A stretch of 64,000 bases of DNA from DATKDP01 sp035546335 (GTDB taxonomy: Bacteria > Acidobacteriota > Thermoanaerobaculia > Gp7-AA8). The notes below the pieces were generated by a model. The model did not search any database, was not told where the DNA came from, and saw only the letters and a program-made list of their open reading frames with translations. How positions within the stretch are numbered: position 1 is the first letter of the stretch; each line of letters opens with the position of its first letter. The DNA lies in contig DATKDP010000056.1 in the NCBI GenBank assembly GCA_035546335.1, positions 62,001 through 126,000 on the forward strand, given 5' to 3'. The position numbers were made by a program, and so were the translations under genes. This document shows positions 58,058 through 64,000 of this stretch, in pieces.

Positions 58058-58825
58058 CTACTCCAACTGGAATTCCTCTTCCTGCCCTTCTTCGATCTCG
58101 AAGTCGAACTCTTCGGTGTCGGCGGCGAAGAGCTCGAGATCCTCTCCCTCCGCCTCTTCCGGCTCGTCGAGCGATTCCGCTGTCCCGGCCGACTTCTTTT
58201 TCGGCTTCGTCTCATCCTTCCGCGACCGCATTTTCGCCGGCTCGCCGCTGCGGATGTATCCGTATTTCTTCGCGTACTCGAGCAGTGTTCGCTCCAGCAT
58301 TTTCCGTCCGCGGTACAGACGCGACATCACCGTTCCGACGGGGCAATCGAGAATCTCGGCGATCTCCTTGTAGGAGAAGCCCTCGATGTCGGCGAGAAGG
58401 ACGACCATTTTGTAGTCGTGAGGCAGCGTGTCGAGCGCCCGCTTGACGTCCTCGTCCATCATGTCCTGAAAGATCTCGCTTTCCGGATCCTTGATCAGAT
58501 CGGGGGCGTTTTTCTGGATCACGCGCTCGTACGATTCTTCGATCTCCGAGAAATCGATTTTGTGCGGAGTGAGCTTCTTCTTCCGGTAGTTGTTGATGAA
58601 CGTGTTCTTCATGATCTTGAAGAGCCACGCCTTGAAGTTCGTACCCTCTTCGAATTTGTCGTAGTATTTGTACGCCTTCAGGTACGTCTCCTGAACCAGG
58701 TCCTCGGCGTCCTCCGAGTTCCGCGTCATCCGGTACGCCGTGTTGTAGAGGGAGTCGACGTACGGCATCGCTGCCCGCTCGAAGTCCCATCCCTGCTCGT
58801 GCTCGTATGCTTCCGCGCTCTTCAT
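58058..58825 (-). CDS. ECF sigma factor, SigR/SigH-like, with acidic tail
   Basis: The 255-residue sigma factor has region 2 (about 24-84; SEDAEDLVQETYLKAYKYYD and FKAWLFKIMKNTFINNYRKK) and region 4 (about 130-182; LPHDYKMVVLLADIEGFSYK and VGTVMSRLYRGRKMLERTL). Both closely resemble the thiol-stress SigR/SigH group. It lacks SigR's usual compact end. Instead, residues about 192-255 are charged, ending in an acidic tail (EEAEGEDLELFAADTEEFDF) of unknown role. ATG 58825 with GGAGAG upstream is preferred over 58930. A downstream zinc anti-sigma gene and an upstream GGAAT-N18-GTT site support a SigR-RsrA-like unit. Confidence 0.9.
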   Translation of the reverse strand: MKSAEAYEHEQGWDFERAAMPYVDSLYNTAYRMTRNSEDAEDLVQETYLKAYKYYDKFEEGTNFKAWLFKIMKNTFINNYRKKKLTPHKIDFSEIEESYERVIQKNAPDLIKDPESEIFQDMMDEDVKRALDTLPHDYKMVVLLADIEGFSYKEIAEILDCPVGTVMSRLYRGRKMLERTLLEYAKKYGYIRSGEPAKMRSRKDETKPKKKSAGTAESLDEPEEAEGEDLELFAADTEEFDFEIEEGQEEEFQLE

Positions 58826-58951
58826 GATCTCTCCGGTTAGCCCATCCGCCCCGTACGTGAATCGTTCATAAGTCGTGCCGCCTGGTAGGTTAGATGCGAT
58901 CACCTCGAAAATAGTTACCAGTAGCAGCAAAATAACTTTTCTGCGGCCCCC

Positions 58952-58974
58952 AACTTGCTAATCGGCAGCAAGTT
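58952..58974. promoter_or_regulatory. Palindrome in sigma-gene leader
   Basis: AACTTGCT-N7-AGCAAGTT is a perfect 8-bp inverted repeat located about 130 bp before the sigma-gene ATG. It could be an operator or RNA hairpin. No known protein consensus is recognised. The rest of the 383-bp gap 58826-59208 shows no convincing gene. Confidence 0.45.
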
Positions 58975-59147
58975 ACGGTCTCGACCGGACCGCACAACCG
59001 CTCTGCGCGCATCCGCTCCAAATCGACGAGGGTCCAACCGATCGCCTCCTGACCGTCGCCTGTTCGAGACACATTCGTCCTCCATTGGCGACTCACTTCG
59101 ATCATTCTACGCTTGTCAGGGAAAGTTGGTCTGAGGGAACGCTGGTA

Positions 59148-59173
59148 AACAAACTGTGAACGAACGGTATTCC
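59148..59173 (-). promoter_or_regulatory. Possible ECF (SigR-type) promoter
   Basis: On the minus strand GGAAT (59173-59169) and GTT (59150-59148) are exactly 18 bp apart, the SigR/SigH -35/-10 pattern. It would allow autoregulation of the sigma gene at 58825, with a leader of about 310 nt. The motif is short, so chance is possible. Confidence 0.4.
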
Positions 59174-59208
59174 TCGCCAGGAGATTGTATCACCGACCCG
59201 ATCCCAAA

Positions 59209-59961
59209 TCAATCGTCCTCGCAAAGACGCATGAGCTGCTCGTAGCTCTCGGTCAGCCGGATGAACCGCTCCGCGGCCAACTGCTGCTCTCCAGCCGGCG
59301 CCCCGAAGAAACGGTCGGGATGCCAGGCGGCCGCCTGTTTTCGATAGGCGGAGATCACGCGCTGCCTCGTGACGGGAGGCTCCAGCCCGAGCTCGCTCAG
59401 CAAGGCCGCAGAGTCGACGACCGGTTTCCGCCGGCAGAAGGTCGCCGCCCCGGCCCTGTCGGCGGAAGCCGGCCTGGCATGCTTCGCGTAGTCGATGTAC
59501 TCGAAGCGGTAGCGAGCCCGCAACCGCGCCAGCGCATCGGTCTGGAAACCGAGTGCAAAGCTGAGCTCGAGCAGTGCGTCGTACTGCACGAGAGGAACGG
59601 TCGACCCGCTCGCCACCGCCGTTCGCACCGCGGATTCGAGGAGTGCGGTGCTCTCGGCACGGCTGCTCCTTCGGGCGAATTCGGCGGCCCAGCTTCCCAG
59701 ATCGATGTTGGTCGTGTACGGTGCGAACGCGTTTCCCACCTCGCGGATCAGCCGCACCGACTGGCTCGGATTCAGCCCTCCCAAGCGAGCGATCTGGAAG
59801 AGAATCGACGCTGCGATCGCCTCGCGGCTCCGATCCGCACCGTCGGGCGCTCCAGCTCGCGCGCGATCCCGTTCGGCCCTGCTCAATCCAGACGCGATCA
59901 GGAGGAATCCCGCGAGCCCCGCCCCGACGATCACCATCACCACGGCAGCCACGAACGCCAT
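59209..59961 (-). CDS. Membrane-anchored J-domain protein (DjlA-like)
   Basis: The 250-residue protein has an N-terminal transmembrane helix (FVAAVVMVIVGAGLAGFLLI). A helical middle domain (about 45-175) resembles the TerB/DjlA-type region only loosely. The C-terminal J domain (about 190-250) has the HPD motif at 214-216 (AWHPDRFF), with the preceding helix VISAYRKQA. It probably recruits DnaK to the inner membrane. The stop is at 59209; the next minus-strand gene, the sigma factor, is 383 bp downstream. Confidence 0.75.
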   Translation of the reverse strand: MAFVAAVVMVIVGAGLAGFLLIASGLSRAERDRARAGAPDGADRSREAIAASILFQIARLGGLNPSQSVRLIREVGNAFAPYTTNIDLGSWAAEFARRSSRAESTALLESAVRTAVASGSTVPLVQYDALLELSFALGFQTDALARLRARYRFEYIDYAKHARPASADRAGAATFCRRKPVVDSAALLSELGLEPPVTRQRVISAYRKQAAAWHPDRFFGAPAGEQQLAAERFIRLTESYEQLMRLCEDD

Positions 59962-60064
59962 GCCGTAATCATCGCATCGGAATCCTCGCAGCGCACTCCA
60001 AGGACGTTTCCGACCCCGGAGAGGGCGGGGCTCGGGCTCCTCCGGGCGGCTTGGGTCGCTCTGG

Positions 60065-60154
60065 CAAGCACCTGGACGAAGCGATTTGCGCTTCGTTGCA
60101 GTCGTGCGAGCCTGTTGCTCCGGCCGGCGCGCAACTGCTTCGCCCTTACGAGCT
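60065..60154 (+). repeat. Dispersed hairpin repeat, copy B
   Basis: This 90-bp segment begins CAAGCACCTGGACGAAGCGA and aligns with copy C (61928-62016) along its whole length and with copy A (1-61). It carries an ACGAAGCG/CGCTTCGT hairpin near its start and the second arm GCTTCGCCCTTACGAGC at its end. Its last bases overlap the 3' end of the DUF1802-type gene (stop at 60146-60148), so that protein's final few residues are repeat-derived. Confidence 0.75.
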
Positions 60155-60712
60155 CAGTATCCGCTGAAGCTCTCCGACTCTCTGTTCGAGCTCGGAATCA
60201 GGCAGAACCGGCACGGAACCATCGACATCGATCGACTCGTCGACGCTGATCCAGCTTCGGCAGCCGGCATACTCGCTCCGATTGATCACCTCGACGGGAT
60301 GCGGAAGACGAAATGCTCGGACGGCAATGACGTGGACGAGCTGATCGGGCCTGAATCGAAAGCGCTCCTCGATCGTGTCCCGCTCGAAGATCACGAAGGG
60401 CTCGACCTGATGAAGGAGCCCCAACTCTCGAACACGAAAAACCGCTGCGACTTCACACCACAGCTCGATCGGCACATGTTCCGGATTCTCGTCGGCGCGG
60501 TCCGTCCCGAGAAAGTGCCGGACGAACGACGGCTTGAATTGCCGTTCCTTCTGGTGCAGAAACGTCGGAAAGAGATAGAAGCGATCCGCCTCGATCCCGA
60601 ACGTCGGATCGGCAATCCCTCCTTTGCGCAGCAGGACGACCTGGTCGCCGGCCCCGAGCGCCGAGATCACAGACGCCCATTCCTTGAGCGCAGTGTGATT
60701 CGGCAGCTTCAT
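60146..60712 (-). CDS. DUF1802-family protein
   Basis: The 188-residue product starts MKLPNHTALKEWASVISALG at ATG 60712, which overlaps the PTPS stop as ATGA. The N-terminal half, including VVLLRKGGIADPTFG and FYLFPTFLHQKERQFKP, is the pattern I associate with DUF1802 (function unknown, sometimes near restriction or RNA genes). The C-terminal part is less conserved. The last few codons lie in the dispersed repeat. The longer reading to 60826 crosses the upstream gene. Confidence 0.65.
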   Translation of the reverse strand: MKLPNHTALKEWASVISALGAGDQVVLLRKGGIADPTFGIEADRFYLFPTFLHQKERQFKPSFVRHFLGTDRADENPEHVPIELWCEVAAVFRVRELGLLHQVEPFVIFERDTIEERFRFRPDQLVHVIAVRAFRLPHPVEVINRSEYAGCRSWISVDESIDVDGSVPVLPDSELEQRVGELQRILSS

Positions 60713-61104
60713 GACGCCGCATCCGAGGTCAGCGTCACCGAGTTGAATCGTCCCTCCCAGATGGTGACGGTCATGACGACCGCATTCTCCGGCATGACGG
60801 AGGCCGAGAGACGATCGAAGAACCACCGGGCGAGGTTCTCAGCCGAGGGATTGATCTCGTCGAACGGGGTGACCTCGTTCAGATAGGTGTAGTCGAGCTC
60901 CTTCGCCAGGCGCTCGAGATGCCGCCGGGCACTCACGAAATCGACCGCGATGTCGTCGTCGTCCAGCTCCCGAGCCGCCCCCGACAACTCCGCCTCGACC
61001 TTGTACGAATGGCCGTGCAGCGGCTCGGTGACCCCGCGATAGCTGCGAAGATTGTGAGCCGCTTCGAAAAACGCTTCGACGCGAATCGCGAACCGCGATC
61101 TCAT
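60709..61104 (-). CDS. 6-pyruvoyltetrahydropterin synthase family protein, PTPS-III-like motif
   Basis: The 131-residue tunnel-fold protein has zinc ligands His17, His30 and His32 (FFEAAHNL; PLHGHSYKVEAEL) and the substrate Glu117 region (TIWEGRFNS). In QueD and PTPS the catalytic Cys lies four residues before HGH (CxxxHGH). Here that Cys is absent and Glu27 gives ExxHGH (EPLHGH), the motif reported for PTPS-III enzymes that make the folate precursor 6-hydroxymethyl-dihydropterin from dihydroneopterin triphosphate. I therefore do not call it queD. ATG 61104 overlaps the upstream stop as TGATG. Confidence 0.7.
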   Translation of the reverse strand: MRSRFAIRVEAFFEAAHNLRSYRGVTEPLHGHSYKVEAELSGAARELDDDDIAVDFVSARRHLERLAKELDYTYLNEVTPFDEINPSAENLARWFFDRLSASVMPENAVVMTVTIWEGRFNSVTLTSDAAS

Positions 61105-61286
61105 CACTCGCTTCTCCAGAGATGCTCGACCAGCTCTCTGTCGACACCCGCTTCGAGCAGCTCCTCGCGCGTGAAGTGGGATCGAAGAAGGACTTCGGCA
61201 CGTTCCGTTCCCCAGCAGCTCGTGAAATCCGAACTGTCGGCGATCAAAGCGAGAAGCTCGATTCGTTTTCGCCGTGACTCGTCCAT
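61104..61286 (-). CDS. Small helical protein coupled to the PTPS-like gene
   Basis: The 60-residue product (MDESRRKRIELLALIADSSD, then ERAEVLLRSHFTREELLEAG) is mainly helical and acidic/basic mixed. Its stop overlaps the PTPS-like start (TGATG), suggesting translational coupling and a real gene. An ATG three codons upstream (61295) is an alternative start. I recognise no family. Confidence 0.5.
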   Translation of the reverse strand: MDESRRKRIELLALIADSSDFTSCWGTERAEVLLRSHFTREELLEAGVDRELVEHLWRSE

Positions 61287-61416
61287 CGATCTCAATCCGT
61301 GCCACTCCTCCGGTGAGGAGGCATTATCGCGACTTTTCGCTTACCTGTCACCGAGCTCGCGAGCCGGCCCGAGGTCGTTCGCGAAGAGTCGTGTAGAATT
61401 CCGCCTCGCAACGAAT

Positions 61417-61926
61417 ATGCCGTTACCGAAGAGCCTTCTCTGCGCCTCCTGCAAACACACCTACCCTGAAGGGTGGAGACGCTGCCCCTATTGCGGATAC
61501 GACGCGGCAAGGGCAAAAAAAACGGCGGACGAAGCCAGACGACCGGGCGTCCAAAACAAAGGGGAGGAGCGTCGAGATCAAGGCGATTCACGGCGGCGTG
61601 CGTCTCAGCCCAACAGGAGCGGGCGCCCAAGACCTCCGGCGGCTGGCACGCAGCAGCCGAAGCAACGACCTCAGCCTGCTCCCTCGTCACAGCCTCCAGC
61701 CGAGCGAGCCGCCGACGGCATGCGCCGGAAGCGGCGCCGGAGGCGGCGCGGAAAACAGAACGCCGCAGAAGGAACGGCGAGTGCGGAGTCCCCGAGAACA
61801 CCCGCAGTCAGCACGGAGAAACCGGAAACTCCTCGGAACGGAGTGCCGGCAGCACCTCCGCAGCCGCCGCCTTCGACCGATCAACCACGGCGACGACGGC
61901 GGCGCCCACGCCGGCGCCGCCCCTAG
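61417..61926 (+). CDS. Zinc-ribbon protein with Pro/Gln- and Arg-rich tail
   Basis: The 169-residue product has an N-terminal zinc ribbon, CASC and CPYC (residues 9-12 and 23-26). A long disordered region rich in Pro, Gln, Arg and Glu follows. Two basic clusters, KRRRRRRGK (near 103) and a terminal RRRRRRPRRRRP, suggest RNA or DNA contact or ribosome association. No known family is assigned. A TAGAAT hexamer at 61393 could be a -10, giving a very short leader. The stop is two bases before the dispersed repeat copy C. Confidence 0.6.
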   Translation: MPLPKSLLCASCKHTYPEGWRRCPYCGYDAARAKKTADEARRPGVQNKGEERRDQGDSRRRASQPNRSGRPRPPAAGTQQPKQRPQPAPSSQPPAERAADGMRRKRRRRRRGKQNAAEGTASAESPRTPAVSTEKPETPRNGVPAAPPQPPPSTDQPRRRRRRPRRRRP

Positions 61927-61927
61927 T

Positions 61928-62016
61928 CAAGCACCCGGACGAAGCTATTGCGCTGCGTTGCGGCATAGCAAGCCCTCGGCTCTGTCCCTCGCGCAAATGC
62001 TTCGTCCCTACGAAGA
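61928..62016 (+). repeat. Dispersed hairpin repeat, copy C
   Basis: This copy begins CAAGCACCCGGACGAAGCTA two bases after the preceding stop codon. GGACGAAGC (61937-61945) and GCTTCGTCC (61999-62007) form perfect 9-bp inverted arms bracketing about 53 nt, so the whole element can fold as one hairpin. It is nearly identical to copy A over the first 35 bases. A 7-mer array follows (62032-62066). Confidence 0.75.
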
Positions 62017-62031
62017 GCACGGCAAGGGTGC

Positions 62032-62066
62032 TCTCGCCTCTCGCCTCTCGTCTCTCGCCTCTCAGG
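62032..62066. repeat. TCTCGCC heptamer array
   Basis: TCTCGCC is repeated four to five times in tandem with minor changes (TCTCGCC, TCTCGCC, TCTCGTC, TCTCGCC, TCTCAGG). It lies between the dispersed repeat and the rhomboid-like gene stop, in non-coding DNA. Such arrays can vary in length by slippage. Confidence 0.75.
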
Positions 62067-62087
62067 CGCTGGACGCCCGCTCTGGGT

Positions 62088-62984
62088 CTAGGATGACGAG
62101 GCTTCCAGACCCGATCGGTTCGCTTCTCGCTCGTCGTCTTTCGCCTCGGAATTCAGTCGCACGTACCGCACCGAGCACTCCGCGAATCCCTCGCATCGAA
62201 TGCAGTAGCGATCCTCATGCTCCGGCTTGTAGTCGGCGGGAGGACAGATGTTGACGCCGGGCACGATCTCCGGCTGGATCGTCGTGATGAGCGCATCGAT
62301 CCGTCCGCGATCGCCACTGACGAGCGCCTCCTTCATGGTTCGGAATCGCTCGAGATTTGCGTCGCCGCCATCCTCCGCCTCACCGGAGGCCGGTTCGACG
62401 GGCTTGAAGGCCGGCCGTGGTCTGGCGATTCGAATGCGCCGGAATCGGAGATAGTAGACGAGGTAGGTGATCGCCGATCCTCCGAACGCAGCGATGCCGA
62501 TCGGACTGCGTCCCAGCACCTGAAGGATCAGATATCCGACTCCGATGTAGGCGAGCCATTTGACCTTCACCGGCAGAATGAAGAAGAGATAGAACACCTG
62601 GTCGGGGACCATGGTCGCAAAGATGAAGAGAAGGGGAAAGCTGATGAAGAAGGAGCCGAGCAGCGGCGTTCCGAGAACCAGAGCGACGGCTGCCGATCCG
62701 ACGACGGACAGCAAAATGAAGAGAACAAAATTCCGCGTCCCATACTCTTCCTCGACCGCACTTCCCATGATGTAGAGGATGAGCAGATTGAAAAAGAGTG
62801 CGATGGGCCCCGACTGCAGGAAGGGATAGGTGAAGAGGCGCCAGAATTCGCCCCCCAGGAACCGGCTTGCTTCGAAGGCGAAGAGAAACTGATACTTCTG
62901 AGCATCCTGGATCTGAAAGAAATAAAAAGCGATCGTCAGGAACAGAAGAATGTAGATCGAATTCAGATTCTCTCGATAGCGCAT
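62088..62984 (-). CDS. Rhomboid-like membrane protein without visible catalytic serine
   Basis: The 298-residue protein has about six hydrophobic segments. Rhomboid-like landmarks are the N-terminal FLGGEFWRLFTYPFLQSG and a transmembrane region with LNLLILYIMG-type packing. The catalytic GxSG serine and partner histidine are not seen: the expected position reads RSPIGIAAFGGSAITYL, with no GASG. The C-terminal soluble tail has a cysteine cluster, ICPPAD, then CIRCEGFAECS, suggesting a metal site. Derlin- or rhomboid-pseudoprotease-like function is possible. The ATG at 62984 is chosen over 63125 or 63017 because upstream residues are Arg/Pro-rich spacer. Confidence 0.65.
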   Translation of the reverse strand: MRYRENLNSIYILLFLTIAFYFFQIQDAQKYQFLFAFEASRFLGGEFWRLFTYPFLQSGPIALFFNLLILYIMGSAVEEEYGTRNFVLFILLSVVGSAAVALVLGTPLLGSFFISFPLLFIFATMVPDQVFYLFFILPVKVKWLAYIGVGYLILQVLGRSPIGIAAFGGSAITYLVYYLRFRRIRIARPRPAFKPVEPASGEAEDGGDANLERFRTMKEALVSGDRGRIDALITTIQPEIVPGVNICPPADYKPEHEDRYCIRCEGFAECSVRYVRLNSEAKDDEREANRSGLEASSS

Positions 62985-63133
62985 CTCGGATTCCGGGCGA
63001 ATGGATGGGCTGCGCATCCCGCTCTCTCGGGAGCGCTTCCAGGGCGCCGCTCGTCTGGGCAACAGATGCGGCGCTCTCGAAAGTCCCATCGGGAGTGATT
63101 CCGGCGCGTGCGCATTGCCCAGCACGTCGTCGG

Positions 63134-63238
63134 TTCGCGCGCGTCACAGGAGCGGGCGCGGGACGCCCGCTCTCCCCGACGGTCGGCGACATCTTCGCGC
63201 GCGTCACAGGGGCGGGCGCGGGACGCCCGCTCTCCCCG
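63134..63238. repeat. Two-copy tandem repeat, 60-bp period
   Basis: Positions 63134-63178 and 63194-63238 are 45-bp copies with one mismatch, exactly 60 bp apart, each holding the hairpin GCGGGCG-CGGGA-CGCCCGC and a CTCTCCCCG end. A related GGACGCCCGCTCT string occurs at 62074-62086. The whole 62985-63277 gap between the rhomboid-like and DUF192 genes shows no convincing gene. Confidence 0.85.
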
Positions 63239-63277
63239 GGCCGGCGTCGCCGCTCACGACGCAGCGACACCGTCTCG

Positions 63278-63784
63278 TCAACGGACCTCGAGCGCCTGGA
63301 CCGCGTGAAACTTCACGCCCTTTCCCGCAGCCACACCGTGCTCGCGGGCAGCACCAGCGCGCAGTTCGAGCACGTAACGCGCAGCGGCGCGCGGCGCATA
63401 GCTGGGGCACGGGTCTGCGCGACACGGCGGTACGTGCTCCGCGACATCGACGATGGCCAACGTCTCGTCGATCCAGATGATGTCGAGGGGGATCATCGTG
63501 TTCTTCATCCAGAAGGGATAAATGTCCGTCGCGGGGAAGAGGAACAGCATGCCTCGTCCCTCGGGCACACTTTCGCGATACATCAATCCCTGTTGCCGCA
63601 TCGCCTCGTCGGCCGCGATCTCGACCGCGATCGGCGTTCCGTCCGGCAACACCACGGTCGGAACATCCCGGTTCGTCTGCGGAGGGGCGGGAGCCGCCGG
63701 AGGCGGCTCGGTGCCGCGACCCGGCTGGCAGCCGGCGAGCAGCATCGCCGTCACGATCGTGATCGAGGCGCACAGAGGAGTCAT
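63278..63784 (-). CDS. DUF192-family lipoprotein
   Basis: The 168-residue product has a lipoprotein signal with lipobox LLAGC (Cys19 from ATG 63784). A Pro-rich linker follows, and then the DUF192 domain with RQQGLMYRESVPEGRGMLFL and FWMKNTMIPLDIIWIDETLA. It ends with AAREHGVAAGKGVKF. DUF192 proteins are periplasmic or membrane-tethered and their biochemical role is unsettled. Its start (ATG 63784, one base after the upstream stop) suggests coupling to the sigma-54 activator gene. A GTG at 63793 is an alternative. Confidence 0.85.
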   Translation of the reverse strand: MTPLCASITIVTAMLLAGCQPGRGTEPPPAAPAPPQTNRDVPTVVLPDGTPIAVEIAADEAMRQQGLMYRESVPEGRGMLFLFPATDIYPFWMKNTMIPLDIIWIDETLAIVDVAEHVPPCRADPCPSYAPRAAARYVLELRAGAAREHGVAAGKGVKFHAVQALEVR

Positions 63785-63785
63785 G

Positions 63786-64000
63786 TCAGTCACGAGCGAT
63801 CAGGTCATACTTCTTAGCGTAGTAGCGAAAGGAGCGGAAGGACATCTTCAGCAATTCCGCAGCCTGAGTCTGAACGCCGTTGGACCGCTCGAGAGCCTTG
63901 AGCATGAGACTCTTGCCGATATCCTCGAGATGCTTTTCGAGACTGAGTCCGCCCTCGGGCAGATCGAACGAGCTGTCCGGGATCTCGAAGCCGAGCAGAA
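63786..64000 (-). CDS. Sigma-54-dependent response regulator, C-terminal fragment
   Basis: This partial gene runs off the window's right edge; only its 3' end is present. The visible 71 residues end LLKMSFRSFRYYAKKYDLIA followed by RD. They include the Fis-type helix-turn-helix of NtrC-family activators (LEKHLEDIGKSLMLKALERS, NGVQTQAAELLKMSFRSFRY). It most resembles PilR-type regulators, but the receiver and AAA+ domains lie outside the window. Stop at 63788-63786. Confidence 0.85.
   Translation of the reverse strand, partial: LLGFEIPDSSFDLPEGGLSLEKHLEDIGKSLMLKALERSNGVQTQAAELLKMSFRSFRYYAKKYDLIARD

Noticed and set aside
58890..59105. A 71-codon minus-strand frame in the sigma leader
   Set aside because: It overlaps the palindrome and the proposed leader, has no ribosome binding site and no protein-like composition pattern beyond chance.
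60709..61104. Naming this gene queD
   Set aside because: The CxxxHGH catalytic cysteine of QueD is absent; ExxHGH fits a different subfamily better.

Overview
The window is a GC-rich (about 60%) bacterial chromosome segment dominated by the translation and transcription core. I see no rRNA genes, prophage, transposase or CRISPR array. An Acidobacteriota-like origin is my best guess. It rests on three things: a large HTH-TPR protein whose N-terminal helix-turn-helix (SWKEIAAFLGRDVRTAKRWE) is typical of that phylum, a secreted seven-blade SBBP repeat protein, and an RpoB N-terminal insertion with eight cysteines. This is inference from remembered families, not a phylogenetic test.

Layout. 1-2,424: an accessory edge with a truncated dispersed repeat, a small membrane protein, a frameshifted 2-hydroxyacid dehydrogenase, a VapBC-like toxin-antitoxin pair and a repeat-like intergenic block. 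2,460-23,296 (minus): one uninterrupted superoperon, rpsL-rpsG-fusA-tuf-rpsJ-rplCDWB-rpsS-rplV-rpsC-rplP-rpmC-rpsQ-rplNXE-rpsNH-rplFR-rpsE-rpmD-rplO-secY-adk-map-infA-rpmJ-rpsMKD-rpoA-rplQ, with a consensus promoter upstream of rpsL and an intrinsic terminator after rplQ. 23,397-30,997: an accessory island with the HTH-TPR protein, two secreted proteins and an ornithine cyclodeaminase-like enzyme. 31,000-31,620: a structured, repeat-rich intergenic region. 31,624-44,670 (minus): tRNA-Thr-Tyr-Gly-Thr, rpmG, tRNA-Trp, secE, nusG, rplKAJL, rpoBC. 44,678-50,704 (minus): pyrH-frr-ispD-ispF-gltX-pyrD-rlmB plus a small membrane protein, almost all coupled by 4-nt overlaps. 50,755-53,810 (minus): rpsB-tsf and rplM-rpsI, each with its own terminator. 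53,895-56,130 (plus): ubiE/menG-folD-coaE. 56,183-64,000: small accessory units, including a Thr/Asp/Met-rich lipoprotein, a SigR/RsrA-like redox sigma/anti-sigma pair with an ITPA-type nucleotidase, a membrane J-domain protein, a PTPS-III-like gene coupled to a DUF1802 gene, a zinc-ribbon/Arg-rich protein, a rhomboid-like protein without visible catalytic residues, a DUF192 lipoprotein and the C-terminus of a sigma-54 activator.

How it works together: most genes make ribosomes, RNA polymerase, tRNAs and translation factors, with embedded supply genes for nucleotides (adk, pyrH, pyrD), isoprenoids (ispD, ispF), quinone methylation (ubiE/menG), folate one-carbon units (folD) and CoA (coaE). 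The most novel material is non-coding. An approximately 88-bp hairpin-forming repeat occurs three times (1-61, 60065-60154, 61928-62016). There is also a strong inverted repeat and a GC hexamer array before rpoC, and a 60-bp-period tandem repeat at 63134-63238. I did not find a clear new multigene system.
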